Made by a program: the position numbers and the translations under genes | Notes under the pieces: generated by a model | The model's input: the letters and a program-made list of their open reading frames with translations, nothing else | Told to the model about the DNA's origin: nothing | Databases searched by the model: none | Shown: positions 22,430-31,969 of the stretch, piece after piece | Layout of the letters: every line of letters begins with the position of its first letter | How positions within the stretch are numbered: position 1 is the stretch's first letter | NCBI RefSeq assembly: GCF_031143425.1 | Contig: NC_090438.1 | Location: 757,729,823 to 757,793,822, forward strand | Length of the DNA stretch: 64,000 nt | Direction of reading: 5' to 3' | DNA from: Pleurodeles waltl | Lineage: Eukaryota > Chordata > Amphibia > Caudata > Salamandridae

Positions 22430-24734
22430 CCTCATTCCTGCAACAACACGGAGAGAACACTGCAAGGGCATCGGGTCGAAAATAGCCAGGCACCTCAGCG
22501 GGACGGGAACGGGGGGGGGGCACCTCAGCCGGAAGATGGTACAACGCCACTGGTCCTGGACGGGGCAACATGCCCTATGCTTGGTCCTGGGGAGTGCAAG
22601 GCCACAGTCTCTCAAGTGGGTAACTTGCCCACATGCTCTGGAGGAGACATCGTGCCCAGTGAGTTTCATCTGGGGAGGATGGGGTGAGTGGATGTCTTCT
22701 CCACTGGTTCTGGAGGGGGCATCGTGCCCTGTGATGCAGATCCTGGGGAGTGCAAGGTCACAGCTGGGTGTCGTACCCACAGGATTTGCAGGGGCCAGGC
22801 GGAACAACAGCCCATAGATGCAGGACTACACACTGTCCACCGGCGGTGACTGCTGTTCAGTGGTGGCAGGAGTGGTGGTGCTGCTGCTGGTAGTGGTTGG
22901 GGGAGGCTCCAGGCCATCCTCTGTAGCTTCAGAGAGCTGCCCACCGGGGCTCCTGCTGGTAGTGGTGGGGGGAGGCTCCAGCCCATCTCCTGCAGCCTCG
23001 GAGGGCTGCCCTCTGGGGCAGGTGGCGGTGTTGGTAGTGGCGGGTGGAGGCTCCAGCCCAATCCCCTGCAGCCTTGGACGGCTGCCCACTGGGGCAGGTG
23101 GCAGTGCTGGTGCTGCTGGTGGAGCTGGGCTTGGGGGGCAGCTCCAGCCCATCCCCTGCAGCCTCGGACGGCTGCACCACCATGGTTAGTGGTGGTGGCT
23201 CCAACTGAGTCCCAGCACCAGGCCCCTTGTCTCTAGTGCCTGCTGTTGCAGGCCCTTTGCCCTTCCTTTCAGCAGCCAGGGCTGGCTCCTTGCCCATTCC
23301 TTCCTGTAGCTGGGGCTGGTTCCTTGCCCTTCCTTGAAGCACTTGGGCAGGCACCCTTTCCGTCTGGCTGGCTGGTGTCCTTTCCCACCTGCAGTTGCTG
23401 GGGACACTACTTCCCCCGTGGACAGGGTGGCTGAGGTGGTTGCCTGAGTTTTGACCACCCTGGCCTGATGTGAGGGACAGGGGGGATGGGGGCAAAAGGG
23501 GGAGGGCTAGGGAAGAGGTCAATGGTGGTGAGGAAAAGCTTCTTAGGGACATTGGAGCCGGAAGAGGGAGATGGTTTGGGAGTGGAGGAGAGGGAGTGGT
23601 GGTAGGAGGTGTCAGTCTGCTGTGTTTGGGTGCAGGTGCATGGGCTGGATGCTGTTGTGAGGTTGATGGATGTTGGGTGAGTGCTTGCGTTTGTGTACTT
23701 TGGGAGGAGGGGGCACAGACACTGTGGGAGAGGACACAGGGGATGTGGGGTGGTGACTGCCAGTGAGCGGTGTGTACTGATAGGTGTGCTTGTGATGGTG
23801 GTTGTGGCTGAGGATGTAGTGCATGCAGGTGTGAGTGGAGACGCTACTGGGAGGGAGGTGGATGACAAGGAGGGGGGGGGGGGGCCACAGTCGAGGCAGT
23901 GAATGTTGGTATGTCAGATTCTGGATGGTGTTTGTGTGAGTGCCTGTGGGATGAAGTGTGGTGCTTGTGTTTGCCATGTCCACTCTTGTGTGTTCTTGTG
24001 GGTGTCTGGTCATCTGGCTGTGTGCTTGGGATAGGTTGGGGTTGAGGGGAATGGGATTGGGAATAGTAAGTTGGAGGGTGGAGACAGGGACAATGGCTGC
24101 CATCAGAGAGGAGGCCAGAGCCTAGATTGATCTCTGTTCGACCGCCAAGCCAGTGCGAATGCCCTCCAGAAATGCATTAGACTGTTACATTTGGGCTGCC
24201 AGCCCCTGGATGGCATTCACAACGGCTGACTGCCCAACAGAGATGGATCACAGGAGGTCAATAGCCTCCTCACTCTGGGCAGCAGGGCTCACTGGGGCAG
24301 GGCCTGAGGTGCCTGGGGCAAAGGAGATGCCCACCATCCTGGGTGAGCAGACATGGGAAACTCGGAGGGGCTGCTGGGAGGGCGGTGCTGGTCAGGGGGT
24401 GGCAGCTGTACCTGTAGCTGGGGTGGGCAAAGAGGTGTCCGCCACCACCAGGGAGCTTCCATCGGAGGAGGTATCTGTGTCCGAACTGTCCCCCTACAGT
24501 CTCTGCTGTGGTGCTCCCCTCCCCCACCGTCCCATTGGTGCCCTCACCGACGGTGGATTTGACCTCCTGGGTCCCATGAGATGCAGCTCCCTCCGTTGCC
24601 GGTTCCTCTGCTCCTCTGCCAGATGATGCTAATGCACATAAGACAGAGTGACAAAACAAAAAAGTGGTGGGTGGTAAGAGACAAAGGATACACTTGGTCA
24701 ATGGCGGCACCAACACCACTGTTGGCATACACGA

Positions 24735-24768
<34 letters not shown>

Positions 24769-25656
24769 GAACAGCTCTACGCATTAGGCAATACACTACC
24801 AGTCACAATGCTAGACACCAGCCCATGGATAGGTACACCTAACGCAAATTACAGCATACTTGATACTCACAGACCCCTGCCCAGTAGTGGATGCCGACTA
24901 GCTTGGTTGGAGGACTTTCACATCAGAACCCTGCCCAACATGGGACCTGCTCTGCAATACCAGGCCTGGCCTAGGGGCACCCACAGGGCCCACACCACCC
25001 ACCTTGATATCACCCCACCAGGCCAAAGTTGTATTGTAGGGCACTTTACTCACCCCCTTGTTGCTGCTGTGATGCCCCCAAGCACCCATCCAGCTCCGAA
25101 TAGGCCACAGTCAGTATGCGGGCCATTAAGGGGTCAGGGTTCAACGAGCACCCCTTCCTTGTTGGGAGGCCATCCCCAGCTGGGCCTCCGCCGTCTTCCG
25201 TGCCCAGCGTCTCAGGTCCTCCCACCATCTCAGACATTGGGTGCTCCGCCTGCCGTAGACCCCCAGGGTCTGCATGTCCTTGGTGATGGCACGCCATGTA
25301 CCCTTCTTTTGATGGGCGCAGACCTGCAGGGAAATAGACACAGGGAAAGGTATTAGTCCGACCGTCCTGCCTGTTACACTTATGGCCCACCATGCCCCTT
25401 ACCATCCCCATCAGCACAGACATGGCCCAGCATAAATGCTGCACGCTGCCCAGGGCCTCTCCACCAACCCCCCCACATGAGGCCTTAACACACAGCACTC
25501 AATGCATTCACGCCACAGGCATCGTACTCACTGTGTACTCACCTGTTGGTCTGGAGGCCCATACAGCAGTCAGTACTGGGGTAGGACCACATCCACCAGT
25601 CTCACCAACTCCGCCGAGGTGAAGGCAGGGGCCCTTTCCCCAGTTACACGAGCCAT
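22430..25656 (-). pseudogene. Harbinger SANT/Myb-like protein 2 (copy B, broken)
   Basis: Exon 1 (25543-25656) starts MARVTGERAPAFTSAELVRL, continues LVDVVLPQY, has one stop, then LLYGPPDQQ, and ends at a GTGAGT donor. Exon 2 (25054-25323) follows a CTGCAG acceptor and reads HQKKGTWRAITKDM, TLGVYGRRSTQC, RWWEDLRRWARKTAEAQLG, a SANT/Myb helix pattern in which the last helix carries the W-E-D-L-R signature. It has a GTGAGT donor at 25048-25053. Exon 3 starts at 24628 after a GCATTAG acceptor and carries the acidic Ser/Thr region, a decayed coiled-coil region and the proline-rich repeats. All three splice junctions align with copy A, which supports a real three-exon gene. The 3' limit near 22430 is uncertain. 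Confidence 0.68.
24736..24766. repeat. (CA)n microsatellite
   Basis: A pure CA tract within the second intron of SANT/Myb gene 2, copy B. It is absent from the same place in copy A. Confidence 0.9.
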
Positions 25657-26101
25657 GGTCGGTTCCAGACACAGGTCAGAGCAGCTCATGCAGTGTAGGT
25701 CTCCTGTTGAAGGTCAGGTAGTAAGTGAATGGACAGAAAATGGCAGTCACGTCCGCGGCAGTGCGTACTGTCACCACCTGCATACATCACGATTGGCCAC
25801 TGTACCCCATAGGTCCCAATGATAACCAACGAGGAGCTGCACGGCGGTTCTCGACCGCCTCCCACAACGTCAGCAGAATTACCTAATTTCCACCTGTCCC
25901 TCCATACAGGACAGGCAAATGCCATTTCAGGGGGGGTTGCAGGCCATGGATCTTAACTGCGTCACAATACACAAATTTACATTTTGGACATATCCCACCA
26001 AAATAATGTTAGTCACACCATGCATTGAACTGTAGTGGTTAGAATGTACAGATAATGACCAGCTTCTCACTCTTTTGCCCCATAGATTGCAACCGCTGCA
26101 G
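25657..26101. promoter_or_regulatory. Divergent intergenic region of Harbinger B
   Basis: It separates the start of SANT/Myb gene 2 (minus) from the transposase start (plus) and corresponds to 10530-10976 in copy A. A pyrimidine tract with CCCCATAG at about 26078-26085 looks like a 3' splice site just before the transposase coding start. Confidence 0.4.
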
Positions 26102-27192
26102 ATGATTAGGAGATGGAGACATCCCCCGTGTACAGACCCCTGGTGGACTTGGCAACAATGGAGGACAGGCACATTATCCTCACCTATAGACTTGACAGGT
26201 CCATAATCACCGAGCTGTGTGCCCAACTGGAGCCTGACCAAATATCTGCTATCCATCAACCCACCGGGATCCCCCCTCTTGTGCAAGTCGTATCAATGCT
26301 CCATTTCCTGGCAACTGGCTCTTTCCAAGTGACAGTGGGCTTGGCAGCAGGAATGTCACAACCAATGTTCTTAATAGTGCTGACCAGAGTGTTGTCTGCC
26401 CTGATTAAACACATGTGCAGCTACATTGTTTTCCCCCAGGTGGAGGATTTGGCCACAGTGAAAGCTGACTTCTATGCAATGGGACATATCCCCAACATCA
26501 TTGGGGCAATAGATGGAACACATATTGCATTTGTTCCCCCCCTGGCGAAATGAACAGGTGTTCAGAAATCGAAAGAGTTTTCACTCAATGAATGTCCAGA
26601 TGGCGTGCCTGGCGGACCAGTACATCTCCCAGGTCAATGCCAAGTATCCTGGGTCTGTGCATGATGCCTTTATCCTGAGGAATAGCAGTATCCCATATGT
26701 GATGGCCCAACTCCAGAGGCACAGGGTGTGGCTAATAGGTGATCCCTGGTTCCCATCCAGTGGATGTTGGTGTATGGGTATGGTGTGGGCCCTAAGTGTG
26801 AGTGTGGGGCTAACAGTTGGCCCTCAATATTTGCAGGTGACTCTGGTTACCCCAACCTCTCATGGCTACGGACCCCTGTGAGAAATGCCAGGACAAGGGC
26901 AGAGGAACATTACAATGAGGCACATGGGCGAACAAGAAGGATTATAGAAAGGATCTTCGGCCTCCTGAAGGCCAGGTTTCGGTGCCTCCATCTAACAGGT
27001 GGATCCCTGTGCTACTCACCCGTGGCTTGCTGTATGTTGCACAACCTTTCCATGCGCTGCCATGTGTCTTTTCTGCAGGAGGAGGAGGCTGGAGATGGCC
27101 ATGTGGCAGCAGTGGACCCTGTGGACAGTGAAGATGAGGAGGCAGAGGATGAGGACAACAGAAGTTCAGTTATTTGTCAATACTTTCAATGA
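26102..27192 (+). pseudogene. Harbinger transposase, HARBI1-like (copy B, nearly intact)
   Basis: The start at 26102 (MIRRWRHPPVY) matches copy A. All three catalytic residues are visible: Asp in GAIDGTHIAF (about 26510), Asp in PGSVHDAFIL (about 26655) and Glu in RRIIERIFGLLKARF (about 26940). The 98-bp intron 26739-26836 (GTGATC donor, TTTGCAG acceptor) restores GDSGYPNLSWL. Damage is light: one extra C in the C-run near 26539 shifts the frame right after the first Asp, and an in-frame loss of about 21 bp near 27020 removes residues that copy A keeps before VACCMLHNL. The acidic tail ends at 27192. This is the better transposase of the pair. Confidence 0.9.
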
Positions 27193-27658
27193 GAAACAGG
27201 TAAGACCGTTTTATTTCACATATAACTGACAGTTTGATGTGTGACATTGTCACTGACAGGCTGTGAATTCCTACTTCTATGCCCACTCAATGTACCCTTT
27301 GACATCTCTTTTTGTAGATGTTGGTGCCCACTATTGCTCCTGGTGTGTTCAGTGCAGCCAGCTATAGGTCTTTCCTATGTAAACATTACTCTACAGTTGA
27401 ATTGCAATGTTTGAACCTGGTTAAACGAATACATTTTGAAAACGTTTGGCATACACCATACTTGTATTTTATCAAAGTGTCTTTATTTCAGTGCTCTGAA
27501 GAGGGGGTAGTGCAATAGGCTGGGGTGATGGAGGTAATTCCAGGTTAGAGTCCAGTATATTTGTATCACAGGTGCAATGTCCAAGGGGATATAAGACGGG
27601 GAGCAATGGCAGTTCAACGTTGACAGAGTGAGACACAAGAGTGACAATCAGGAGAGTC
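27193..27658. other. Convergent 3' intergenic region of Harbinger B
   Basis: This lies between the transposase stop and the Myb 1 stop and corresponds to 8903-9410. It contains TTTATT near 27481, a minus-strand AATAAA for Myb 1. No gene seen. Confidence 0.5.
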
Positions 27659-29205
27659 TTATTTCCGGGGGGTCTTGGCAATAGTCTCTGGCTTCTGCCT
27701 GGATCACAGGGAACGTTTGCGGGGTGGTTCTCCATCTGCAGGGGAGGGGTGCTGGCGATTTCTTGGTTGTGTGGCGGGCCTCCTGTCCACTAGCGGAGAT
27801 GGAGGGCTGTTCAGTAGTCTGGCTAGTGTCAGGGGCCCGCTGGTGTGCCACTGCCTCCCTCATACTGTTGGCCATGTCTGCCAGCACCCCCTGCAATGGA
27901 GACCAGGGTGGTGGTAATGGCCTTCAAGTCCTCCCTGATCCCCAGCTACTGTCCCTCCTGCAGCCGCATGTTCTCCTGCAACTTGTTCATGATCTGGTCC
28001 AGTGTATCCTGGGAATGTTGGTATGCTCCCAGGATTGCAGTGAGTGCCTCCTGAAGGGTCGGTTCTCTGGGCCTGTCCTCTCCCTGTCGCACAGCAGTCC
28101 TCCCAGTTTCCCTGTTGCCCCGTGTCCCCGTCCCCTGAAACGTCTGCCCACTGCCACTAACCCCACGTCCCTGATTGTCCTGCGTTTGTGGGGTGGCCTG
28201 GGGTCCCTGTAGTGGTGGACACACTGCTGATTGACGTGTCCTGGGGACAGAGGAATGGGCCCGCTGGGTGTGTGCTATGGTGGTGTTTCCTGAGGGGGAA
28301 GCTCTGTGGTGGTGTGAGACTGTGGCTGGGTAACAGACTGTCTGGAGGTCCCTGATGGGCCAGGTTAGTCATCCAGATCCAGGCAAGCAGAGCTGCTGTC
28401 ATCACTGTGGGCCTCCTCTGGGGTGGGGGTGGGGACGAGACTGGATGTTGCTGGCACCTCTTCGCTGGTGACATCGGCCTGGTTACCTGAGGGGATGTAA
28501 ATGCAGTGCTATTGTTTCTGCATGTGACATACTGTGCAAGGGTGTGTTGCCCTCTATGGTTGTTATTGCAATGGCAGCTTTGCCTTGTGTGAGTTATTTG
28601 GTGGGCTAGATGATTCTCTCTAGTGTGCATGCTGTGGTGATAGGTGTCCATGCAGGTCTGTGAGTGGTGTCCATGCATTGGTAGAGCATGCAGGGCTTGG
28701 TATTGGGATGGGTGGGTTGTGAAGGTGGGGTGTATGTGAGGTCGTGGAGTGATGGGGGTGAGGGTAGGGGTGGGGGTAATGTGATGGCATGCAGGTAGGG
28801 GGTGATATAGATAGAGAGTTGACTTACCAGAGTCCAGTCCTCCTGCTACTCCTGCCATGCCATCAGGATGCATGATTGCCAAGACTTGCTCCTCCCATGT
28901 TGTTAGTTGTGGGGGAGGAGGTGGGGGTCCACCGCCAATCTCCGTACAGCTGGTTGGTGTCTTACTGCTATGGAACGCACCTTCCCCTGTAGGTCGTTCC
29001 ACCTCTTCCTGATGTCATCCCTTGTTCTGGGGTGCTGTCCCACGGCGTCATCCCAGTCAATGATCCTCCGCCATAGCTCCATCTTCCTAGCAATGGATGT
29101 CTGCTGCACCTGTGATCCAAATAGCTGTGGCTCTACCCGGATGATTTCCTCCACCATGACCGTTAGCTCCTCCTCTGAGAAACTGGGGTGTCGTTGTGGT
29201 GCCAT
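27659..29205 (-). pseudogene. Harbinger SANT/Myb-like DNA-binding protein 1 (copy B, broken)
   Basis: The ATG at 29205 gives MAPQRHPSFSEEELTVMVEE, then ELWRRIIDW and RTRDDIRKRWNDLQGK, the same trihelix SANT/Myb pattern as copy A. A frameshift follows near 28985, after which the reading resumes with PPPPQLTTWEEQVLAI. Exon 1 ends at 28828 with an intact GTAAGTC donor; the intron runs 28487-28827 and exon 2 continues to the TAA at 27661-27659. The C-terminus keeps the helix LQEALTAILGAYQHSQDTL and a tail ending AKTPRK. It converges with the transposase gene, as in copy A. It probably acted as the transposase's nuclear-import and end-binding partner. Confidence 0.82.
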
Positions 29206-29736
29206 GCGTGTGGTGTGGGTGACTGTGTATAGGGTGATGTGTTGGGGTGTGTGATGTGGGGTGCGTGGGTGGTGTATAGGTGTAGGTGGTGTGTGGCTCT
29301 GGTCTGTGTTCGTGGTGTCTGTCTTGTGCCAATGGTTTGTATTCATAAAGGGTTGTGGGTGATGTGGGTGTGTGTTTTATAGTGGTGTGGGTGTGGTGTG
29401 TGTAGTTTGAATTGTCCAATGTGATGTTGTTTTGTTAGTGGGTGTGTGTTTTGAGTGCAGCGGTATGTACCGCCAATGGTTTACCGCCATTGAATGTCCG
29501 CCGTGGTGATTCGTGGGTCATAATGTTGTGGGTGTAGTTCTGTTGGCGTAACGGTGTGGGTTTTGATAAATCACTGACCTTTGGGCTGGCGGACTTGGGT
29601 ATGTGTGTGTTGCTGTATAGTGACGGATTGGTATGTGTGTGTCATAATATGGTTAGCTGATATCCGCCGCGGAGGCATGTTGGCGCAGTCTGCATGGTGG
29701 TACGTGGAATTTACCGCCAATGTCATAATGAGGACC
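29206..29736. other. Harbinger B 5' non-coding end
   Basis: A TG-rich leader and subterminal palindromes (GGCGGTAA and CCGCCGCGG types), the inverse of 6860-7424. No gene seen. Confidence 0.55.
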
Positions 29737-29780
29737 TATATCTCATTTTGATATAGTATATACAGAGCCAGCTTCCTACA

Positions 29781-29937
29781 GACCTTCTTATCCTATTTAT
29801 ACAAACTGGTTGGATTACATCTCATAAAGGAAATAATTTGCATATCTAATATTAAGACAATCTGGCTGCCAATCATTCACTATCTGGGTTCTTAACACCC
29901 CGCTAGCATTTGATGGACCATGCTCTTGAGGCACTAA
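29781..29937. other. Right flank of the gypsy element
   Basis: 157 bp of AT-rich sequence without recognisable coding content lies between the gypsy 3' LTR and a MITE. It shows no obvious continuation of the DIRS gag on the left flank of the gypsy element. Confidence 0.4.
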
Positions 29938-30392
29938 GCCCCTCATTACGAGTCTGGCGGTCCTGAGACCGCCAGACTCGTGGTGGTGGTCGGACCGCTG
30001 CCAAAGCAGCAGTCCGGCCTCCACATTACGACCATGGTGGAGCCGCCACGGTCCGACCGCTGCCCCCTCCAGGTTGCAGCGGTCTTAATCCGCCAGGGCA
30101 GCGGGGATTACGAGTTCTCTCTCTGCCGGCTTCAAAGGCTGGCGGAGACAGGGTGCCGGGGGCCCTCGGGGACCCCTGCACTTGGCATGGACAGTGCAGG
30201 GGCCCCCATGGACAGCCCTGCTGTGGTTTTCACTGAAAAGCGTGACAGCACCCAACGTACCGCAAAATTGCAGCCGGCACAATGTTGTGATAAATTTCCC
30301 GCTGGCTGGCCCAGCAGAAAACTCATAATACAGCCTGCAAGCGGAAAACTGGAGTGGCGCCTCCGCCGCCCGCCAAACTCTCAATGAGGGCC
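29938..30392. mobile_element. Harbinger-related MITE (455 bp)
   Basis: Inverted ends GCCCCTCATTA and CAATGAGGGCC match the Harbinger termini. It is flanked by a perfect TAA duplication (29935-29937 and 30393-30395), the classic PIF/Harbinger target. Subterminal GGCGGTC/GACCGCC palindromes (TCTGGCGGTCC and GGACCGCCAGA types) resemble those of the big copies. It has no coding potential, so it would have been mobilised in trans. Confidence 0.88.
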
Positions 30393-31040
30393 TAAATTCT
30401 TTTATTCATAACAAATGAACCAAGTTACTCTTCCTGCTTGTTTCTATCGTCTTGTATTATCTTTTAGGTTCTCTTCAGATACACCTTTTCTGAATCGTAC
30501 ATCCCTGACTGAAAGATATTTAATCTTATTTAATATCATAATTTGAAAGCTTAATTACATTAGTCTATTGGTATCTGTTCATGTTATCAAATAACATGTT
30601 TTGAATAAACAAGAACTATTCTACGCAAAGAAGCCTGCTAAAATAGAACCTTGTCAATTGCTACAGGTCTCAAAGCATTTACAGTATGATTCACTATTCA
30701 CGATTTAGTATTTACTATTTATTTAGTAATTATTCCTAATTTTATTTCTGCAGAGACATAAAGGAAGACAAATACTGATTGACTTGAGGATGATGTACGC
30801 TGAAGGCCTAGACATTCAAAATAAGCACATTTATTAAAAAAAATAAAGCCTCCTTTTAAATAATTATATCAGACATGTACAGTATACAAGGGTTAAATTG
30901 TCAATTCATAGACACTTTACACAAATTGTTGTAAGTAGAAAAATGAACTCACCAAGGATGTCATCCCTTCATTATCAACCACCCAGTCTTCTTTTTCTGC
31001 TAAACGCTTGACATCTGAATAAACAGACAATTGCAAATCT
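30393..31040. other. AT-rich sequence with one candidate exon-like segment
   Basis: Mostly unremarkable AT-rich DNA. On the minus strand 30953-31014 (62 bp) is open, preceded by a pyrimidine-rich ATTCAG acceptor-like site and followed by a GTGAGT donor-like site. It encodes [20 protein letters not shown] in one frame. I recognise no protein and no neighbouring exons, so it may be chance or part of the adjacent DIRS debris. Confidence 0.3.
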
Positions 31041-31189
31041 ATAAGACTTCATTTAATTTAAAAACAATTATGTAATTTACGCATCACCCTATTCTTGCTT
31101 GTTTGCTCATTGATACTATGCAAAGCCAGATGGCAAGGCAGAAGTGGGAGTGTGGTTCCTAGTTGTTTACAGAGGCAGGTTAAAGGCCT

Positions 31190-31735
31190 CTCTAAAGAAA
31201 AATGTATGCACCTTGGGCAACAATATTTTTGATGAATCCTATAGCTTCCCTTAATTTCCTCACCTTCTGAATATCCCACAAGTGCCAGTCTGGATCCAAA
31301 AAATGCTTTCCTAGCCAACAGCTCTCCAGTCTTGCCATGTGGCACCACACAACACCAGTCTGGCTTTCCATGATGGAAGGACATCAGTCTACCTAAGGTG
31401 TTGTCTGGTGGGCTGGCATCAGTTCCTTGCATTTTTAGTGCACCCAGGTGTGGCATGCAAAGAAGAATCAAGGGAGCCTAGCAACCTCAGATTGTAACCA
31501 GTAGAAACAACCACTGCATACCTTGGGATCTTATTGTGAGTTGCACTGTCCTAAAAGGGGAGTAGGAAGGGCAGTGAAGTATCTGCAGGAAAATACAGCT
31601 AAATTACGAAAAAGATGCTAAGATTCAGCAATATTTCTGATGCATACTTCTCAACTTATGAATATCGCCAAGGCGCCAGACCAGACTGGCAATAGTTCCC
31701 CATCACCGCCACATGAGTCCAGTAACGTCTGCCTC
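31190..31735 (-). repeat. DIRS terminal/internal complementary repeat remnants
   Basis: Two segments (about 31190-31480 and 31620-31735) resemble each other and 62327-62760: a CTTACCTTTGAAT-like core followed by CAGTCTGGATC and CCATCAGGTGGTG-like blocks. The 62.3-62.8 kb version directly follows a DIRS recombinase gene on the minus strand, so these are probably DIRS end and internal-complementary-region sequences. Confidence 0.5.
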
Positions 31736-31969
31736 CTCACAACATCGAACTATAGCGGAGGCAGATAAGTAGTGTGCAGTGGTACCAAGACAGCTTATTG
31801 ACAGTAACAAGAAAAGTTTGTATCATTGGAATCTTAATATGATTGACACTATCTCGTAATTGAAGGAGGGAGGGAATTTGTGGGAAGATGGAAAATCTAC
31901 CAGAAATATAATTACAGAAGATAAGTAGCCTTACCTTGTAACTGATGATTCTTTCAGCCGACTTCTCAT

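Larger units (their letters stand above)
21730..29736 (-). mobile_element. Harbinger DNA transposon, copy B (8.0 kb, inverted relative to copy A)
   Basis: The ends are GGCCCTCATTA at 21730 and TAATGAGGACC ending at 29736, flanked by TAT (21727-21729) and TAT (29737-29739). It is inserted at the nucleotide that corresponds to copy A's site in the other LTR, but all three genes run the other way: SANT/Myb 2 (-), transposase (+), SANT/Myb 1 (-). Transposase protein blocks differ from copy A at roughly one residue in eight by eye, while the LTR segments next to the insertion look nearly identical. The two therefore appear to be different Harbinger copies. Confidence 0.9.
4354..29780 (+). mobile_element. 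Gmr1-like Ty3/gypsy retrotransposon (25 kb including two nested Harbingers)
   Basis: Two related LTRs (about 4354-14824 and 19145-29780, each swollen by a Harbinger) bracket a 4.3 kb internal region. The internal region holds a primer-binding-like site after the 5' LTR, gag with a SCAN-like domain, integrase, then reverse transcriptase and RNase H. Integrase upstream of RT is the opposite of ordinary Ty3/gypsy order and is the known hallmark of the Gmr1 group of deuterostome gypsy elements. All genes carry stops or frameshifts, and two of the three integrase catalytic residues are replaced. I could not find a matching target duplication: the right flank is GACCT and the left flank is a G-rich run. 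Confidence 0.88.
19145..29780 (+). repeat. 3' LTR of the gypsy element, split by Harbinger B
   Basis: The LTR parts are 19145-21729 and 29737-29780, about 2.63 kb. It starts TGTAGGAAAATACC and ends CTTCCTACA. The only large difference from the 5' LTR is that the nested Harbinger has the opposite orientation. Confidence 0.9.

Noticed and set aside
24664..25356. 230-codon plus-strand ORF in Harbinger B
   Set aside because: It runs through the CA microsatellite and antisense to exon 2 of SANT/Myb gene 2, whose splice sites and protein pattern are on the minus strand.
4354..29780. Harbinger inherited through reverse transcription of a Harbinger-bearing LTR
   Set aside because: This would give the same orientation in both LTRs. 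The opposite orientations and visibly higher divergence of the Harbingers argue against the simple form of this idea.
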